DNA of 64,000 bases from Pseudomonas fluorescens. Lineage in GTDB: Bacteria > Pseudomonadota > Gammaproteobacteria > Pseudomonadales > Pseudomonadaceae. Position numbers and translations under genes: made by a program. The stretch is taken from the NCBI RefSeq assembly GCF_902497745.1, contig NZ_CABVHJ010000009.1:1-64000 (forward strand), written 5' to 3'. Below, piece after piece: positions 27,975 through 37,613 of this stretch (its first letter is position 1; every line of letters starts with the position of its first letter). Under the pieces are notes generated by a model that searched no databases, was not told the origin of the DNA, and worked only from the letters and a program-made list of their open reading frames with translations.

Positions 27975-30245
27975 ATGTCCGACCGTTTCGAACTCTTCCT
28001 CACTTGCCCTAAAGGCCTTGAAGGCCTGCTCATCGAGGAAGCCGTCGGGCTTGGCCTTGAAGAAGCGCGCGAGCACACCTCCGCCGTGCGTGGCATGGCG
28101 ACCATGGAAACCGCTTATCGTCTGTGCCTCTGGTCGCGTCTGGCCAACCGCGTGTTGCTGGTGCTCAAGCGCTTCCCGATGAAGGACGCTGAAGACCTGT
28201 ACCACGGCGTGCTCGACATCGACTGGCAGGATCACATGCTCAGCGACGGCACCCTGGCCGTTGAATTCAGCGGCCACGGTTCCGGCATCGACAACACTCA
28301 CTTCGGCGCCTTGAAAGTCAAAGACGCCATCGTCGACAAACTGCGCACGCCGCAGGGCGACCGTCCGTCGATCGACAAGCTCAACCCGGACCTGCGCATT
28401 CACCTGCGTCTGGATCGCGGCGAAGCGATTCTCTCCCTCGACCTGTCCGGCCACAGCCTGCATCAGCGCGGTTACCGTCTGCAGCAGGGCGCTGCACCGC
28501 TGAAGGAAAACCTCGCGGCGGCGATCCTGATCCGTTCCGGCTGGCCACGCATTGCCGCTGAAGGCGGCGCGCTGGCTGACCCGATGTGCGGTGTCGGTAC
28601 GTTCCTCGTCGAAGCCGGCATGATTGCCGCCGACATGGCGCCAAACCTGCGTCGTGAGCAGTGGGGCTTCACCGCATGGCTCGGTCACGTGCCGGCGCTG
28701 TGGAAAAAACTCCATGAAGAAGCCGTTGAGCGTGCCGCTGCCGGTCTGGCCAAGCCACCGTTGTGGATTCGTGGCTACGAAGCCGACCCACGGCTGATTC
28801 AGCCGGGCCGCAACAACGTTGAACGCGCAGGCCTGAGCGAGTGGATCAAGATCTACCAGGGCGAAGTGGCGACGTTCGAGCCGCGTCCGGATCAGAACCA
28901 GAAAGGTCTGGTCATCTGCAACCCGCCGTACGGCGAGCGTCTCGGCGATGAAGCCAGCCTGTTGTATCTCTACCAGAACCTCGGCGAGCGTCTGCGTCAG
29001 GCCTGCCTGAACTGGGAAGCGGCGGTGTTCACCGGCGCGCCGGATCTGGGCAAGCGCATGGGCATCCGCAGCCACAAACAGTATTCGTTCTGGAACGGCG
29101 CGTTGCCGTGCAAGCTGCTGTTGATCAAAGTGCTGCCGGATCAGTTCGTCACTGGCGAGCGTCGTACCCCGGAACAGCGTCAGGCCGAGCGTGAGCAAGC
29201 GGCTTACGACCAGACCCCGAACGAGCCGCAAGAACGCAAGTTCAACAAGAACGGCAACCCGATCAAACCGACGCCAGCTCCGGCACCGGTGATCGAGCAG
29301 CCGCGCTTGAGCGAAGGCGGGCAGATGTTTGCCAACCGCCTGCAAAAAAACCTCAAGGCGATGGGCAAGTGGGTCAAGCGCGAAGGCATCGATTGCTACC
29401 GCGTCTACGATGCCGACATGCCTGAGTACGCAATGGCCATCGACCTGTACCACGATTGGGTGCACGTTCAGGAATATGCCGCACCTAAGTCCATCGACCC
29501 GGAAAAAGCCTCGGCGCGCATGTTCGATGCTCTGGCAGCGATTCCGCAGGCGTTGAACGTCGACAAGAGCCGCGTGGTGGTCAAACGCCGCGAGCGCCAG
29601 AGCGGTACCAAGCAGTACGAGCGTCAGGCTGCGCAAGGCAAGTTCAATGAAGTCAGCGAGGGCGGCGTGAAGTTGCTGGTCAACCTCACCGACTACCTCG
29701 ATACCGGCCTGTTCCTCGATCACCGTCCGATGCGCATGCGCATCCAGAAAGAGGCCGCCGGCAAGCGCTTCCTCAATCTGTTCTGCTACACCGCGACCGC
29801 CAGCGTGCACGCGGCCAAGGGCGGTGCGCGCAGCACCACCAGCGTCGACCTGTCGAAGACTTACCTCGACTGGGCGCGCCGCAACCTGTCGCTGAACGGC
29901 TATTCGGACAAGAACCGTCTGGAGCAGGGCGATGTGATGGCGTGGCTGGAAAGCAGTCGCGACGAATACGACCTGATCTTCATCGATCCGCCGACCTTCT
30001 CCAACTCCAAGCGCATGGAAGGCATCTTCGACGTGCAACGTGATCAGGTGCAGTTGATTGACCTGGCCATGGCCCGTCTGGCGCCGGGTGGTGTGCTGTA
30101 TTTCTCCAACAACTTCCGCAAGTTCCAGTTGGAAGAAAACCTCGCCGAGCGTTACGCGGTCGAGGAAATCAGCGCGCAGACCATCGATCCGGATTTCGCC
30201 CGTAACACCAAGATCCACCGCGCCTGGAAAATCACGGCTCGTTGA
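27975..30245 (+). CDS. rlmL: Bifunctional 23S rRNA methyltransferase RlmKL
   Basis: 756 residues, the fused RlmL/RlmK enzyme that makes m2G2445 and m7G2069 in 23S rRNA. N-terminal THUMP domain (about 45-155), first Rossmann methyltransferase with NPPYGERLGDE near residue 315, a charged linker (about 395-445, EQRQAEREQAAYDQTPNEPQ), and second methyltransferase with FLNLFCYTATASVHAAKGG and FIDPPTFSNSKRM near 670. The start ATG at 27975 gives the family N-terminus MSDRFELFLTCPKGLEGLL. Preceded by a long structured leader. Confidence 0.95.
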   Translation: MSDRFELFLTCPKGLEGLLIEEAVGLGLEEAREHTSAVRGMATMETAYRLCLWSRLANRVLLVLKRFPMKDAEDLYHGVLDIDWQDHMLSDGTLAVEFSGHGSGIDNTHFGALKVKDAIVDKLRTPQGDRPSIDKLNPDLRIHLRLDRGEAILSLDLSGHSLHQRGYRLQQGAAPLKENLAAAILIRSGWPRIAAEGGALADPMCGVGTFLVEAGMIAADMAPNLRREQWGFTAWLGHVPALWKKLHEEAVERAAAGLAKPPLWIRGYEADPRLIQPGRNNVERAGLSEWIKIYQGEVATFEPRPDQNQKGLVICNPPYGERLGDEASLLYLYQNLGERLRQACLNWEAAVFTGAPDLGKRMGIRSHKQYSFWNGALPCKLLLIKVLPDQFVTGERRTPEQRQAEREQAAYDQTPNEPQERKFNKNGNPIKPTPAPAPVIEQPRLSEGGQMFANRLQKNLKAMGKWVKREGIDCYRVYDADMPEYAMAIDLYHDWVHVQEYAAPKSIDPEKASARMFDALAAIPQALNVDKSRVVVKRRERQSGTKQYERQAAQGKFNEVSEGGVKLLVNLTDYLDTGLFLDHRPMRMRIQKEAAGKRFLNLFCYTATASVHAAKGGARSTTSVDLSKTYLDWARRNLSLNGYSDKNRLEQGDVMAWLESSRDEYDLIFIDPPTFSNSKRMEGIFDVQRDQVQLIDLAMARLAPGGVLYFSNNFRKFQLEENLAERYAVEEISAQTIDPDFARNTKIHRAWKITAR

Positions 30246-30392
30246 CGCTTTGCGTAATTGGATCCACAGAGCCTTGATTTTTAAAGGCTCCGTGGATCTG
30301 CCCGCGCTGGCTAAATTAGTGGCTAATAGCTATAACTCACACACGGTCAATGGGGTTTTCCCGTAAATGCTGGCGTAGTGTGAGTTGTCTTT

Positions 30393-32774
30393 ATGTCGTT
30401 GCACCCCGTGCGCCCAAAGATTCTGGGTTTTATCAGCGAAGACGTCTCGGCCTGGCTGGTCGCGATGCTGGTATTGCTCGCCGGCGGGATTCTCACGGGG
30501 TTGCTCGCTTGGGCCACTTTCAATCAGTTTCAACAACAAACCCGTCAGCGTTTTCAACTGCTGGCCAATGAACGCTACACCCGCATCGAAGAACGCTTTC
30601 AGGATCAGGAGCAACGCCTCGACGGCCTGCGCCGCTTCTTCGCCAACTCTGAATCGGTGTCCCGCGCCGAATTCGACGGTTACACCCAACCTTTGTTAAT
30701 GCGTACCCAGGCCTATTCGTTTGCCCTCAAGGTCGATGGAGCCGAGCGCGCTGCGTTTGAGCAACGGGTGCGTGACGAAGGCCTGAGTAACTTCACCCTG
30801 CGTGAACTCAATGCTCAAGGCGAGCTGCAACTGGCTGGCGTGCGCGATGAATACGTGCCGGTGCTCTACAGCCAGACGCAAAGCCGGCTCGGCTCACCAT
30901 TGGGTTATGACCTGCTCGCGCAACCTTTGCGTCGCGACACCCTGCAACGTGCCGACGCGCTCGGCGGGCTGGCGGTGTCGCAACCCATGCACTTGGTTAG
31001 CATTGAGCCGTCCTACGCGCGCGGCGTGTTGCTGGTGGCGCCGGTGAGCCGCAACGGCGAGCGGCAGTCGTTCGGCTACGTGATGGCGGTGATCAGCATG
31101 CGCCAGCTGCTGGCCGACGGTTTGCCGGATGCCTTCCATGACTACCTGTCAGTGCGCATTCTCGACATGTCGACCAATGATCAGCACGAGGTGTTGTTCG
31201 AGTCGACCAACGACCCGGCGCCGAGCGATTTGTCCGCCACGCGTCTGGTGCGCATGGCCGATCACGACTATCAGGTCGATATCCTGCCGAGCGACGCGTT
31301 CGTTCAGGCCAACCATTCGTCGGTGGGCAGTGTGATTATTCTGGGTGGCTTGCTCAGTCTGCTGCTCAGCGCCTTGCTCTACGTCTTGGTCAGTCAACGT
31401 CAGCGCGCCTTGCTTATGGTGGAGCAGCGCACGCAGGAACTGCATGCCAGCGAACAGGAGCTGCGCGGCACCCACGGTCAGTTGCGCGGTGTGCTGAATG
31501 CGGCGACGCAGGTAGCAATCATCGCCACCGACCTGCGCGGTGTGATCAACACGTTCAACCCCGGCGCCGAACAAATGCTCGGTTACAGCAGCGCCGATGT
31601 CGTCGGCCACATGACCCTGGAAAACCTGCATCTGCCCCGCGAGCTGACGGCCCGTGCTGCCGAATTGAGTGCGCGCTACGGTAAAAGCATCCCGACCTGC
31701 CACGCGATGCTGGTCGAGGGTGGCGAAGTCGGCGGTCACGAGGCCCGTGAGTGGACGCTGGTGCGCAGTGATGGCAGCCATATTCCGGTGAACATGCTCG
31801 CCACGCCGGTACTGGATGAGCAGGGTTTGTGGGTCGGGCATCTGGCGATCTGCATCGATATCACTGAGCGCAAGCGCGTGCACGAGGTGCTGGCGGCGCG
31901 GGATGTGTTGCTGAAGAAGCTCAGCGCGCACGTGCCCGGTGGCATCTATCAGTTCAAGATGGAATTCGACGGGCGTTTCAGCGTGATCTACGCCAGCGAC
32001 GGCATTCGCGAGATCTACGAACTGGAGCCGGACGTGCTGTTGTTCAACGCCGAGGCGATCTTCACGCGCATTCATCCACAGGACGTTACACGCGTGCGCT
32101 CTTCGATTCGCGCCTCGGCCGACAGCCTCAGCCCGTGGCGCGAGGAATACCGCGTGCAGCTGCCCGAGCGCGGTCTGCGCTGGGTACGCGGCGAGGCGAC
32201 GCCGGAAGAACTGCCGGGCGGCGGTGTGCTGTGGCATGGCTATATCTCGGACATTTCCGACCTCAAACGCGTGGAAGAAGAATTGCGCGCGCTGTCGGTG
32301 ACCGACTCGCTGACCGGCATTCATAACCGTCGCTATTTCCAGGAACGCCTGACCACCGAAATGGCCCGGGTCGAGCGCGGTGGGGGCGAGCTGTCGGTGA
32401 TCATGCTCGACATCGACCATTTCAAACGCATCAACGATCAGTATGGCCACGCCGTGGGCGACCGGGTGCTGCAAGCGGTGTGCGAACGGATCGGCCATCG
32501 TCTGCGACGTACCGATGTGTTCTGTCGCTTGGGCGGGGAGGAATTCATGGTGCTGTGCCCGGACATCGACGGCGAACACGCGTACATGCTGGCGGTTGAG
32601 CTGTGGCAGGGATTGCGCAGTGCGCCGGTGGATGTGGTCGGTGTGGTGACCGCGAGTTTCGGTATCGCCAGTTGGCGACCGGGGGAGGGCGCGGATGCGC
32701 TGCTGTTGCGCGCGGACTCGGGTGTATACGCGGCGAAGCAGGGCGGCCGCGATCGCGTCGAGCAGATGAGCTAG
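30393..32774 (+). CDS. Membrane-bound sensor diguanylate cyclase (CHASE-PAS-PAS-GGDEF)
   Basis: 793 residues. First membrane helix (about 18-40), a periplasmic CHASE-type sensor domain (about 45-305, with LMRTQAYSFALKV and LAVSQPMHLV), second helix (about 312-335), a short coiled linker, PAS with PAC (about 360-495), a second PAS fold (about 505-625), and a GGDEF domain with GGEEF at 714-718. The autoinhibitory I-site RxxD is intact at 705-708 (RRTD), so it should make cyclic di-GMP and be subject to product inhibition. The ATG at 30393 is 148 bp after rlmKL. The signal sensed is unknown. Confidence 0.92.
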   Translation: MSLHPVRPKILGFISEDVSAWLVAMLVLLAGGILTGLLAWATFNQFQQQTRQRFQLLANERYTRIEERFQDQEQRLDGLRRFFANSESVSRAEFDGYTQPLLMRTQAYSFALKVDGAERAAFEQRVRDEGLSNFTLRELNAQGELQLAGVRDEYVPVLYSQTQSRLGSPLGYDLLAQPLRRDTLQRADALGGLAVSQPMHLVSIEPSYARGVLLVAPVSRNGERQSFGYVMAVISMRQLLADGLPDAFHDYLSVRILDMSTNDQHEVLFESTNDPAPSDLSATRLVRMADHDYQVDILPSDAFVQANHSSVGSVIILGGLLSLLLSALLYVLVSQRQRALLMVEQRTQELHASEQELRGTHGQLRGVLNAATQVAIIATDLRGVINTFNPGAEQMLGYSSADVVGHMTLENLHLPRELTARAAELSARYGKSIPTCHAMLVEGGEVGGHEAREWTLVRSDGSHIPVNMLATPVLDEQGLWVGHLAICIDITERKRVHEVLAARDVLLKKLSAHVPGGIYQFKMEFDGRFSVIYASDGIREIYELEPDVLLFNAEAIFTRIHPQDVTRVRSSIRASADSLSPWREEYRVQLPERGLRWVRGEATPEELPGGGVLWHGYISDISDLKRVEEELRALSVTDSLTGIHNRRYFQERLTTEMARVERGGGELSVIMLDIDHFKRINDQYGHAVGDRVLQAVCERIGHRLRRTDVFCRLGGEEFMVLCPDIDGEHAYMLAVELWQGLRSAPVDVVGVVTASFGIASWRPGEGADALLLRADSGVYAAKQGGRDRVEQMS

Positions 32775-32791
32775 CCGCGACGCGATTCCCC

Positions 32792-32881
32792 TGTGGGAGC
32801 GAGCTTGCTCGCGAAGGGGCCCGAACAGTCAAGGAAGATATCGACTGTACTGACGCCTTCGCGAGCAAGCTCGCTCCCACA
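32792..32881. repeat. REPIN between the diguanylate cyclase gene and dacB
   Basis: Inverted pair of GGGAGCGAGCTTGCTCGCGAA between convergent genes. Confidence 0.85.
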
Positions 32882-32908
32882 GGGTTTTGTGGTGTTGCCT
32901 GAACGGCG

Positions 32909-34369
32909 TTACAGGACCGAAGCAGTCTGCGGCAATCGCGGCTGCTTATAGAGGTCCAGCAGCACCTGATCGAGCACCGACGACGCGCCAAACGGTGCCT
33001 TGTCATTGAGGATCGCCACGACCGCCCAGGTATTGCCATTGACGTCACGGCTGAAACCGGCAATCGCGCGTACGGTGTTCAAGGTGCCGGTCTTGACGTG
33101 CGCCTCACCGCGCATCGCCGTGGTTTTCAGGCGTTTACGCATGGTGCCATCGGTGCCGGCGATCGGCAGCGAGCTGATGTATTCAGCGGCATACGGGCTG
33201 TGCCACGCCGCTTGCAGCATGCCCGCCATTTCCCGTGCGCTGACGCGTTCGGCGCGAGACAGACCGGAACCGTTCTCCATCACCAGATGCGGCGCGGTGA
33301 TGCCTTTCCTGGCCAGCCACTGGCGCACGACGCGTTGCGCAGCCTTGGCATCGTCACCGTCGGCATCGTTGCGGAATTTCTGCCCCAGGCTGAGGAACAA
33401 CTGCTGAGCCATGGTGTTGTTACTGTATTTGTTGATGTCGCGAATGATCTCCGCCAGATCCGGCGAGTAGGCACGCGCCAGCAGTTTGGCGTTGCCCGGC
33501 GTCGAGGCCAGACGATCCTTGCCCTGAATACTGCCGCCCAGTTCTTTCCAGATCGCGCGCACGGCGCCGGCTGTGTAGGTCGCGTGGTCGAGCAGCGACA
33601 GGTAAGTCTGCGAGCTGCAACCTTCGCCCAACTGGCCGGCAACGGTCACGTTGACGCTGCCATCGGCCTGCGCCACCGGGTTGTAGCGCACGCCGCCGGT
33701 GCACTGTTTGGACGGCAGGGCTTTGACGGTGTTTTCGATGTGGATGCTGGCAATCGGCGGTTCTACCGAGATCAGCACGCGACCGCCGTCATTGCGCGCA
33801 ACGAAGCGCAGAGCCTTGAGGTTGACCAGTAGCGAATCCGGTTTGACCAGGAACGGTTTGTTCTCGTCATTGCCGTCATCGTTGAATTCCGGCAGTTGCG
33901 GCTGCACGAAGAAATTGCGGTCGAGTACCAGATCACCGGTGATCTGGGTCACGCCGTTGGCGCGCAGGTCGCGCATCAGCAGCCAGAGTTTCTCCATGTT
34001 CAGCTTCGGATCACCGCCACCCTTGAGGTAGAGGTTACCGTTGAGGATGCCGCCGTTGAGGTCACCGTCGGTGTAGAACTCGGTTTTCCACTGATGATTG
34101 GGGCCGAGCATTTCCAGCGCTGCGTAGGTGGTCACCAGTTTCATCGTCGAGGCCGGGTTGACCGACACGTCGGCGTTGAACACGGTCGGCGTGCCCGGGC
34201 CGTCGAGCGGCACCATCACCAGCGACAGGGCGCTGGGCTGCAATTTGCTCGCCTTGAGGGCTTTTTCAACGTTGGGAGTCAGAGAAGTATTGATAGTGGC
34301 AGCAGAAACAGGCAGAGCCAGAGGCAGAAGAAGGCCGGCGAGAAGAAGAGGACGCAACGATTTGATCAT
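32909..34369 (-). CDS. dacB: D-alanyl-D-alanine carboxypeptidase/endopeptidase PBP4
   Basis: 486 residues, peptidase S13. Signal peptide MIKSLRPLLLAGLLLPLALPVSA, then the serine-lysine pair S74-T-M-K77, SNN in KYSNNTMAQQL and KTG in HVKTGTLNTVRA, with the large family insert between the first two motifs. It trims and cleaves peptidoglycan cross-links in the periplasm; in P. aeruginosa loss of this PBP4 triggers AmpC induction. ATG at 34369 is preceded by an A-rich segment without a strong Shine-Dalgarno. Divergent from yggL (233-bp gap, no further feature seen). Confidence 0.95.
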   Translation of the reverse strand: MIKSLRPLLLAGLLLPLALPVSAATINTSLTPNVEKALKASKLQPSALSLVMVPLDGPGTPTVFNADVSVNPASTMKLVTTYAALEMLGPNHQWKTEFYTDGDLNGGILNGNLYLKGGGDPKLNMEKLWLLMRDLRANGVTQITGDLVLDRNFFVQPQLPEFNDDGNDENKPFLVKPDSLLVNLKALRFVARNDGGRVLISVEPPIASIHIENTVKALPSKQCTGGVRYNPVAQADGSVNVTVAGQLGEGCSSQTYLSLLDHATYTAGAVRAIWKELGGSIQGKDRLASTPGNAKLLARAYSPDLAEIIRDINKYSNNTMAQQLFLSLGQKFRNDADGDDAKAAQRVVRQWLARKGITAPHLVMENGSGLSRAERVSAREMAGMLQAAWHSPYAAEYISSLPIAGTDGTMRKRLKTTAMRGEAHVKTGTLNTVRAIAGFSRDVNGNTWAVVAILNDKAPFGASSVLDQVLLDLYKQPRLPQTASVL

Positions 34370-34602
34370 ATGAAATAAAACCCTACAGTCGAGGGGAAAA
34401 TAACGAGGACATGGATGAAAAAGCCCTCAGCGGTCATGAAAGTGTCGGCATTATGCCCCAAGGTGTTACAGCTTGTGCCTTGTCGGAGCCGGCCAATACG
34501 TTATTTTTTTACAGGCGGTCGGCTTCAGGGGCCAGAGAGTCGGGCAATCGACCGCTTAAACTGGTAAAGTGCCGGCCGTTAATACTTAAGAGGATTGTTC
34601 CA

Positions 34603-34947
34603 ATGGCGACTAACCGTTCCCAGCGTCTGCGCAAAAAACTGTGCGTTGATGAATTTCAAGAGCTGGGTTTCGAGCTGAACCTGGACTTCAAAGAAGACTT
34701 GTCCGAAGAAGCCATTGACGCTTTCCTCGAAGCCTTCATCAAAGAAGCCATGGAAGCCAATGGTCTGGGTTATGTTGGCGGCGACGACTTCGGTCTGGTA
34801 TGCCTGCAGAAGCGTGGCTCGGTCAACGAAGAGCAGCGCGCTGCCGTTGAAGCCTGGCTGAAAACCCGCTCCGAGCTGACCAAGTATGAAGTCAGCCCGT
34901 TGCTGGACGTTTGGTATCCGGAAAAGCCGATCAACGCGGCTAAGTGA
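34603..34947 (+). CDS. yggL: YggL family (DUF469) ribosome-associated protein
   Basis: 114 residues, family-length. N-terminal basic stretch MATNRSQRLRKKLCVDEFQELGFEL, then VGGDDFGLVC. E. coli YggL binds the 50S subunit; physiological role not settled. ATG 34603 follows AAGAGGATTGTTCCA and matches the family start. A strong terminator lies 6 bp after the stop. Confidence 0.9.
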   Translation: MATNRSQRLRKKLCVDEFQELGFELNLDFKEDLSEEAIDAFLEAFIKEAMEANGLGYVGGDDFGLVCLQKRGSVNEEQRAAVEAWLKTRSELTKYEVSPLLDVWYPEKPINAAK

Positions 34948-34952
34948 TACTG

Positions 34953-34988
34953 AAAAAAAACGGCGACCTGAGGGTCGCCGTTTTTTTT
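34953..34988 (+). terminator. Strong terminator after yggL
   Basis: ACGGCGACC/GGTCGCCGT stem with loop TGAG, flanked by eight A and eight T, so it could stop transcription from either side. Confidence 0.93.
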
Positions 34989-35032
34989 CGTCTGGTGTTT
35001 GGGTGTTCGGTTTGGGATTTGTGGTGAGGCTA

Positions 35033-35181
35033 CCCCTCACCCCAGCCCTCTCCCCCTGGAGAGGGAGCCGACTTGTGGGTTTTTCAAAATTTGAGTTCGA
35101 CCCGGTATCCCACGTCGGCGTATTTCTTCCAAGCACCTCGGTCAGTCCCCTCTCCCCCGGGGAGAGGGTTAGGGTGAGGGG
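35033..35181. repeat. Short MITE-like element, same family as 23593-23904
   Basis: Begins CCCCTCACCCCAGCCCTCTC and ends GGGTTAGGGTGAGGGG, imperfect inverted termini about 149 bp apart. The interior keeps CACCTCGGTCAGTCCCCTCT from the longer copy but lacks the GATTATGGATTCA units. Confidence 0.65.
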
Positions 35182-35190
35182 CTTTTGACC

Positions 35191-36381
35191 TTAAGCCTTA
35201 CGCCAATTCAAAATCACCAGCGTCAAAACCCCCGCGACAATCCCCCAAAACGCCGAACCAATGGAAAACAGCGTCAACCCCGACGCCGTGACCATAAAGG
35301 TAATCAACGCCGCCTCACGCTCCTTCACCTCAGTCATGGCAATGCTCAAACCATTGATGATCGAACCAAACAGCGCCAGCGCGGCAATCGACAGCACCAG
35401 TTCCTTCGGCAACGCGGCAAACAACGCCGCCAACGTGGCGCCGAATACCCCGGCAATCCCGTAGAAAACTCCGCACCAGACCGCGGCGGTGTAGCGCTTG
35501 TTGCGATCTTCATGGGCGTGCGGCCCGGTGCAGATCGCTGCGCTGATGGCCGCGAGGTTGATGCCGTGGGAGCCGAATGGTGCCAGCAACAGTGAGGCGA
35601 TACCGGTGGTGGTGATCAGCGGCGAGGCGGGGACGTTGTAGCCGTCGGCGCGCAGCACGGCGATGCCGGGCATGTTCTGCGAGGTCATCGCCACCACGAA
35701 CAACGGAATGCCGATGCTGATCGTCGCGGCGAGCGAGAAGTGCGGCGTGGTCCACACCGGCGTCGCGACTTCCAGATGAAAACCGCTGAAATCCAGCAGC
35801 CCCATGAAGCCCGACAGCGCGGTGCCGATCAGCAGCGCCGCGAGCACCGCATAACGCGGCGACAGGCGTTTGACCAGCAGATAGGTGAAAAACATCCCCA
35901 GCACCAGCCCGGTACGGTGTTGCGCGGCGACGAAGATTTCGCTGCCGATCTTGAACAGAATCCCTGCCAGCAATGCCGCCGCGAGTGAGGCTGGAATCTT
36001 TTTCACCAGTCGTTCGAAGCTGCCGGTCAGGCCGCAGATCGTCACCAGCAACGCGCAGGTGATGTAGGCGCCGATGGCCTCGCCATAACTGACGCCGCCC
36101 AGACTGGTGATCAGCAACGCTGCGCCGGGCGTCGACCAGGCGATGGTGATCGGCGTGCGATAGCGCAGCGACAGACCGATCGAACAGACCGCCATGCCGA
36201 TGGAGATCGCCCAGATCCACGAAGAAATCTGCCCGCTGGTGAGGCCCGCCGCTTGCCCGGCCTGGAACATCAGCACCAGCGAGCTGGTGTAGCCGGTCAT
36301 CATCGCGATGAACCCGGCGACGATCGCCGAGGGCGAGGTATCGGCCAGTGGACGCAGTTGAGTGTGCGTGACGTCGTTCAT
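35191..36381 (-). CDS. BenE-family membrane transporter
   Basis: 396 residues with about twelve hydrophobic segments, BenE family (benzoate/H+ symporter-like, related to nucleobase transporters). Visible: AIVAGFIAMMTGYTSSLVLMFQA at the N-terminus, ITIAWSTPGAALLI, and VAMTSQNMPGIAVLRADGYN. Lying beside guanine deaminase and xanthine dehydrogenase genes and a GntR regulator, it may import a purine rather than benzoate; no benzoate catabolic gene is in the window. The ATG at 36381 (MNDVTHTQLRPL) has AAGGA about ten bases upstream; longer frames run into a REP. Stop is 10 bp from the MITE-like element. Confidence 0.85.
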   Translation of the reverse strand: MNDVTHTQLRPLADTSPSAIVAGFIAMMTGYTSSLVLMFQAGQAAGLTSGQISSWIWAISIGMAVCSIGLSLRYRTPITIAWSTPGAALLITSLGGVSYGEAIGAYITCALLVTICGLTGSFERLVKKIPASLAAALLAGILFKIGSEIFVAAQHRTGLVLGMFFTYLLVKRLSPRYAVLAALLIGTALSGFMGLLDFSGFHLEVATPVWTTPHFSLAATISIGIPLFVVAMTSQNMPGIAVLRADGYNVPASPLITTTGIASLLLAPFGSHGINLAAISAAICTGPHAHEDRNKRYTAAVWCGVFYGIAGVFGATLAALFAALPKELVLSIAALALFGSIINGLSIAMTEVKEREAALITFMVTASGLTLFSIGSAFWGIVAGVLTLVILNWRKA

Positions 36382-36432
36382 GACGGCGGTGTTCCTTATA
36401 CCAATGAAGATGTCCGCCATGACGCAGACCCT

Positions 36433-36518
36433 TGTAGGAGCTGCCGAAGGCTGCGATCTGTTGATCTTGCTTCTCAAAATCTAAAGTCAAAAGATCGCAG
36501 CCTTCGGCAGCTCCTACA
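36433..36518. repeat. REP pair upstream of the BenE-type gene
   Basis: Inverted pair of GTAGGAGCTGCCGAAGGCTG, located between the divergent transporter and GntR genes. In this place it separates their promoters. Confidence 0.85.
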
Positions 36519-36632
36519 GGGGAGGTGGTGTTCTGGCGGCGGATTCTGCGATCAAGCCTAAACTCAATCGTAACGGATCGTTGCAATACAGCCGAAGTCA
36601 CAAACAGCCGTACAGTCGTGTTGCCACCTTTC

Positions 36633-36644
36633 ATTGTGTACAAT
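36633..36644. promoter_or_regulatory. Operator-like ATTGT-GT-ACAAT upstream of the GntR gene
   Basis: Five-base inverted arms around two bases, about 93 bp before the GntR start. TTGT-N2-ACAA dyads are typical of FCD-type GntR regulators, so autoregulation is plausible. The rest of the 355-bp gap holds a REP pair and nothing else that I recognise. Confidence 0.4.
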
Positions 36645-36736
36645 CGCGCTGTTTTTTACGCGATACTTGCCAGCGACCTACTGTGCCGTATTACAGTCAC
36701 GGTCTATTCGCCGCAGTTCTCCCGACTCGAGTGCCC

Positions 36737-37501
36737 ATGAACGAACAGTTGCAACCCCTCAAGAAACAACCGCGAGCAGGCAAAGCCGGCCGCAGCGGAA
36801 CCCAGGACGATATTGTCTACGCGCATATCTTCGAGGCCATCCTCGAACAGCGTCTGGCGCCCGGCACCAAGTTGAGCGAAGAAGCGCTGGGGGAAATCTT
36901 CGGGGTCAGCCGCACCATCATTCGCCGCGCGCTCTCGCGTCTGGCCCATGAAGGCGTCGTGCTGTTGCGGCCGAACCGTGGCGCCGTCGTCGCCAGTCCG
37001 AGCGTTGAAGAAGCACGTCAGGTGTTTCTCGCTCGCCGTCTGGTCGAACGCGCGATCACCGAGCTGGCGGTGCAACACGCCACGGCCGAGCAAATCGCCG
37101 AATTGCGCCAGATGGTCAATGATGAACGCGACAGCTTCTCGCGTGGCGATCGCGGCGCCGGTATTCGTCTGTCGGGTGAGTTCCACCTGAAACTGGCGGA
37201 AGCGGCGATGAACGCTCCGTTGATTAGCTTCCAGCGCAGCCTCGTTTCGCAGACGTCGCTGATCATTGCCCAATATGAGAGCGGCAACCGTTCGCACTGT
37301 TCGTACGACGAACACACCCAGTTGATCGACGCGATCGAGAAGCGCGACGGTGAGCTGGCGGTGAATTTGATGATGCATCACATGGATCACATCGACAGCA
37401 AGCTCAACCTCGATGAGGAAGGCGCGTCGGATGATTTGCATGCGGTGTTCTCGCATTTGTTGCAGACCAAGAAGCCGGGGCGTCCTGCGGCCAAGCTCTG
37501 A
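36737..37501 (+). CDS. GntR/FCD-family regulator of the purine-degradation cluster
   Basis: 254 residues. Winged helix at about 25-90 (EEALGEIFGVSRTIIRRALSRLAHEGVV) followed by an all-helical FCD ligand domain (about 95-225) with the metal-site histidines in SGEFHLKLAEAA and the C-terminal HHMDH. ATG 36737 follows GAGTGCCC. Lies between the BenE-type transporter and guaD; the latter converges on it across a shared terminator. Likely controls one or both. Ligand unknown. Confidence 0.88.
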   Translation: MNEQLQPLKKQPRAGKAGRSGTQDDIVYAHIFEAILEQRLAPGTKLSEEALGEIFGVSRTIIRRALSRLAHEGVVLLRPNRGAVVASPSVEEARQVFLARRLVERAITELAVQHATAEQIAELRQMVNDERDSFSRGDRGAGIRLSGEFHLKLAEAAMNAPLISFQRSLVSQTSLIIAQYESGNRSHCSYDEHTQLIDAIEKRDGELAVNLMMHHMDHIDSKLNLDEEGASDDLHAVFSHLLQTKKPGRPAAKL

Positions 37502-37519
37502 GCTGGCACCGAGTCGACC

Positions 37520-37543
37520 CCTTCGCGAGCTTGCTCGCGAAGG
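37520..37543. repeat. Solitary REP palindrome
   Basis: CCTTCGCGAGC-TT-GCTCGCGAAGG, an 11-bp perfect inverted repeat without the GGGAGC flank, so a shortened member of the REPIN family. Confidence 0.7.
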
Positions 37544-37558
37544 CTTCCTGACAGGCAA

Positions 37559-37598
37559 TAAAAATCCCCCGGACTGAAAAGTACCGGGGGATTTTTTA
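37559..37598. terminator. Bidirectional terminator between GntR and guaD
   Basis: AAAATCCCCCGG/CCGGGGGATTTT stem extended by ACT-GAAA-AGT, with A and T runs on the two sides. It sits midway between convergent genes and can serve both. Confidence 0.9.
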
Positions 37599-37613
37599 TG
37601 CCTTGGAAAAAGC

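Noticed and set aside
27951..30218. 755-codon open frame opposite rlmKL
   Set aside because: Shadow frame; no domain and it ignores the obvious RlmKL reading.
37519..37545. CRISPR-like or attachment-site palindrome
   Set aside because: It is the central part of the common REPIN family; no spacers, repeats or integrase nearby.
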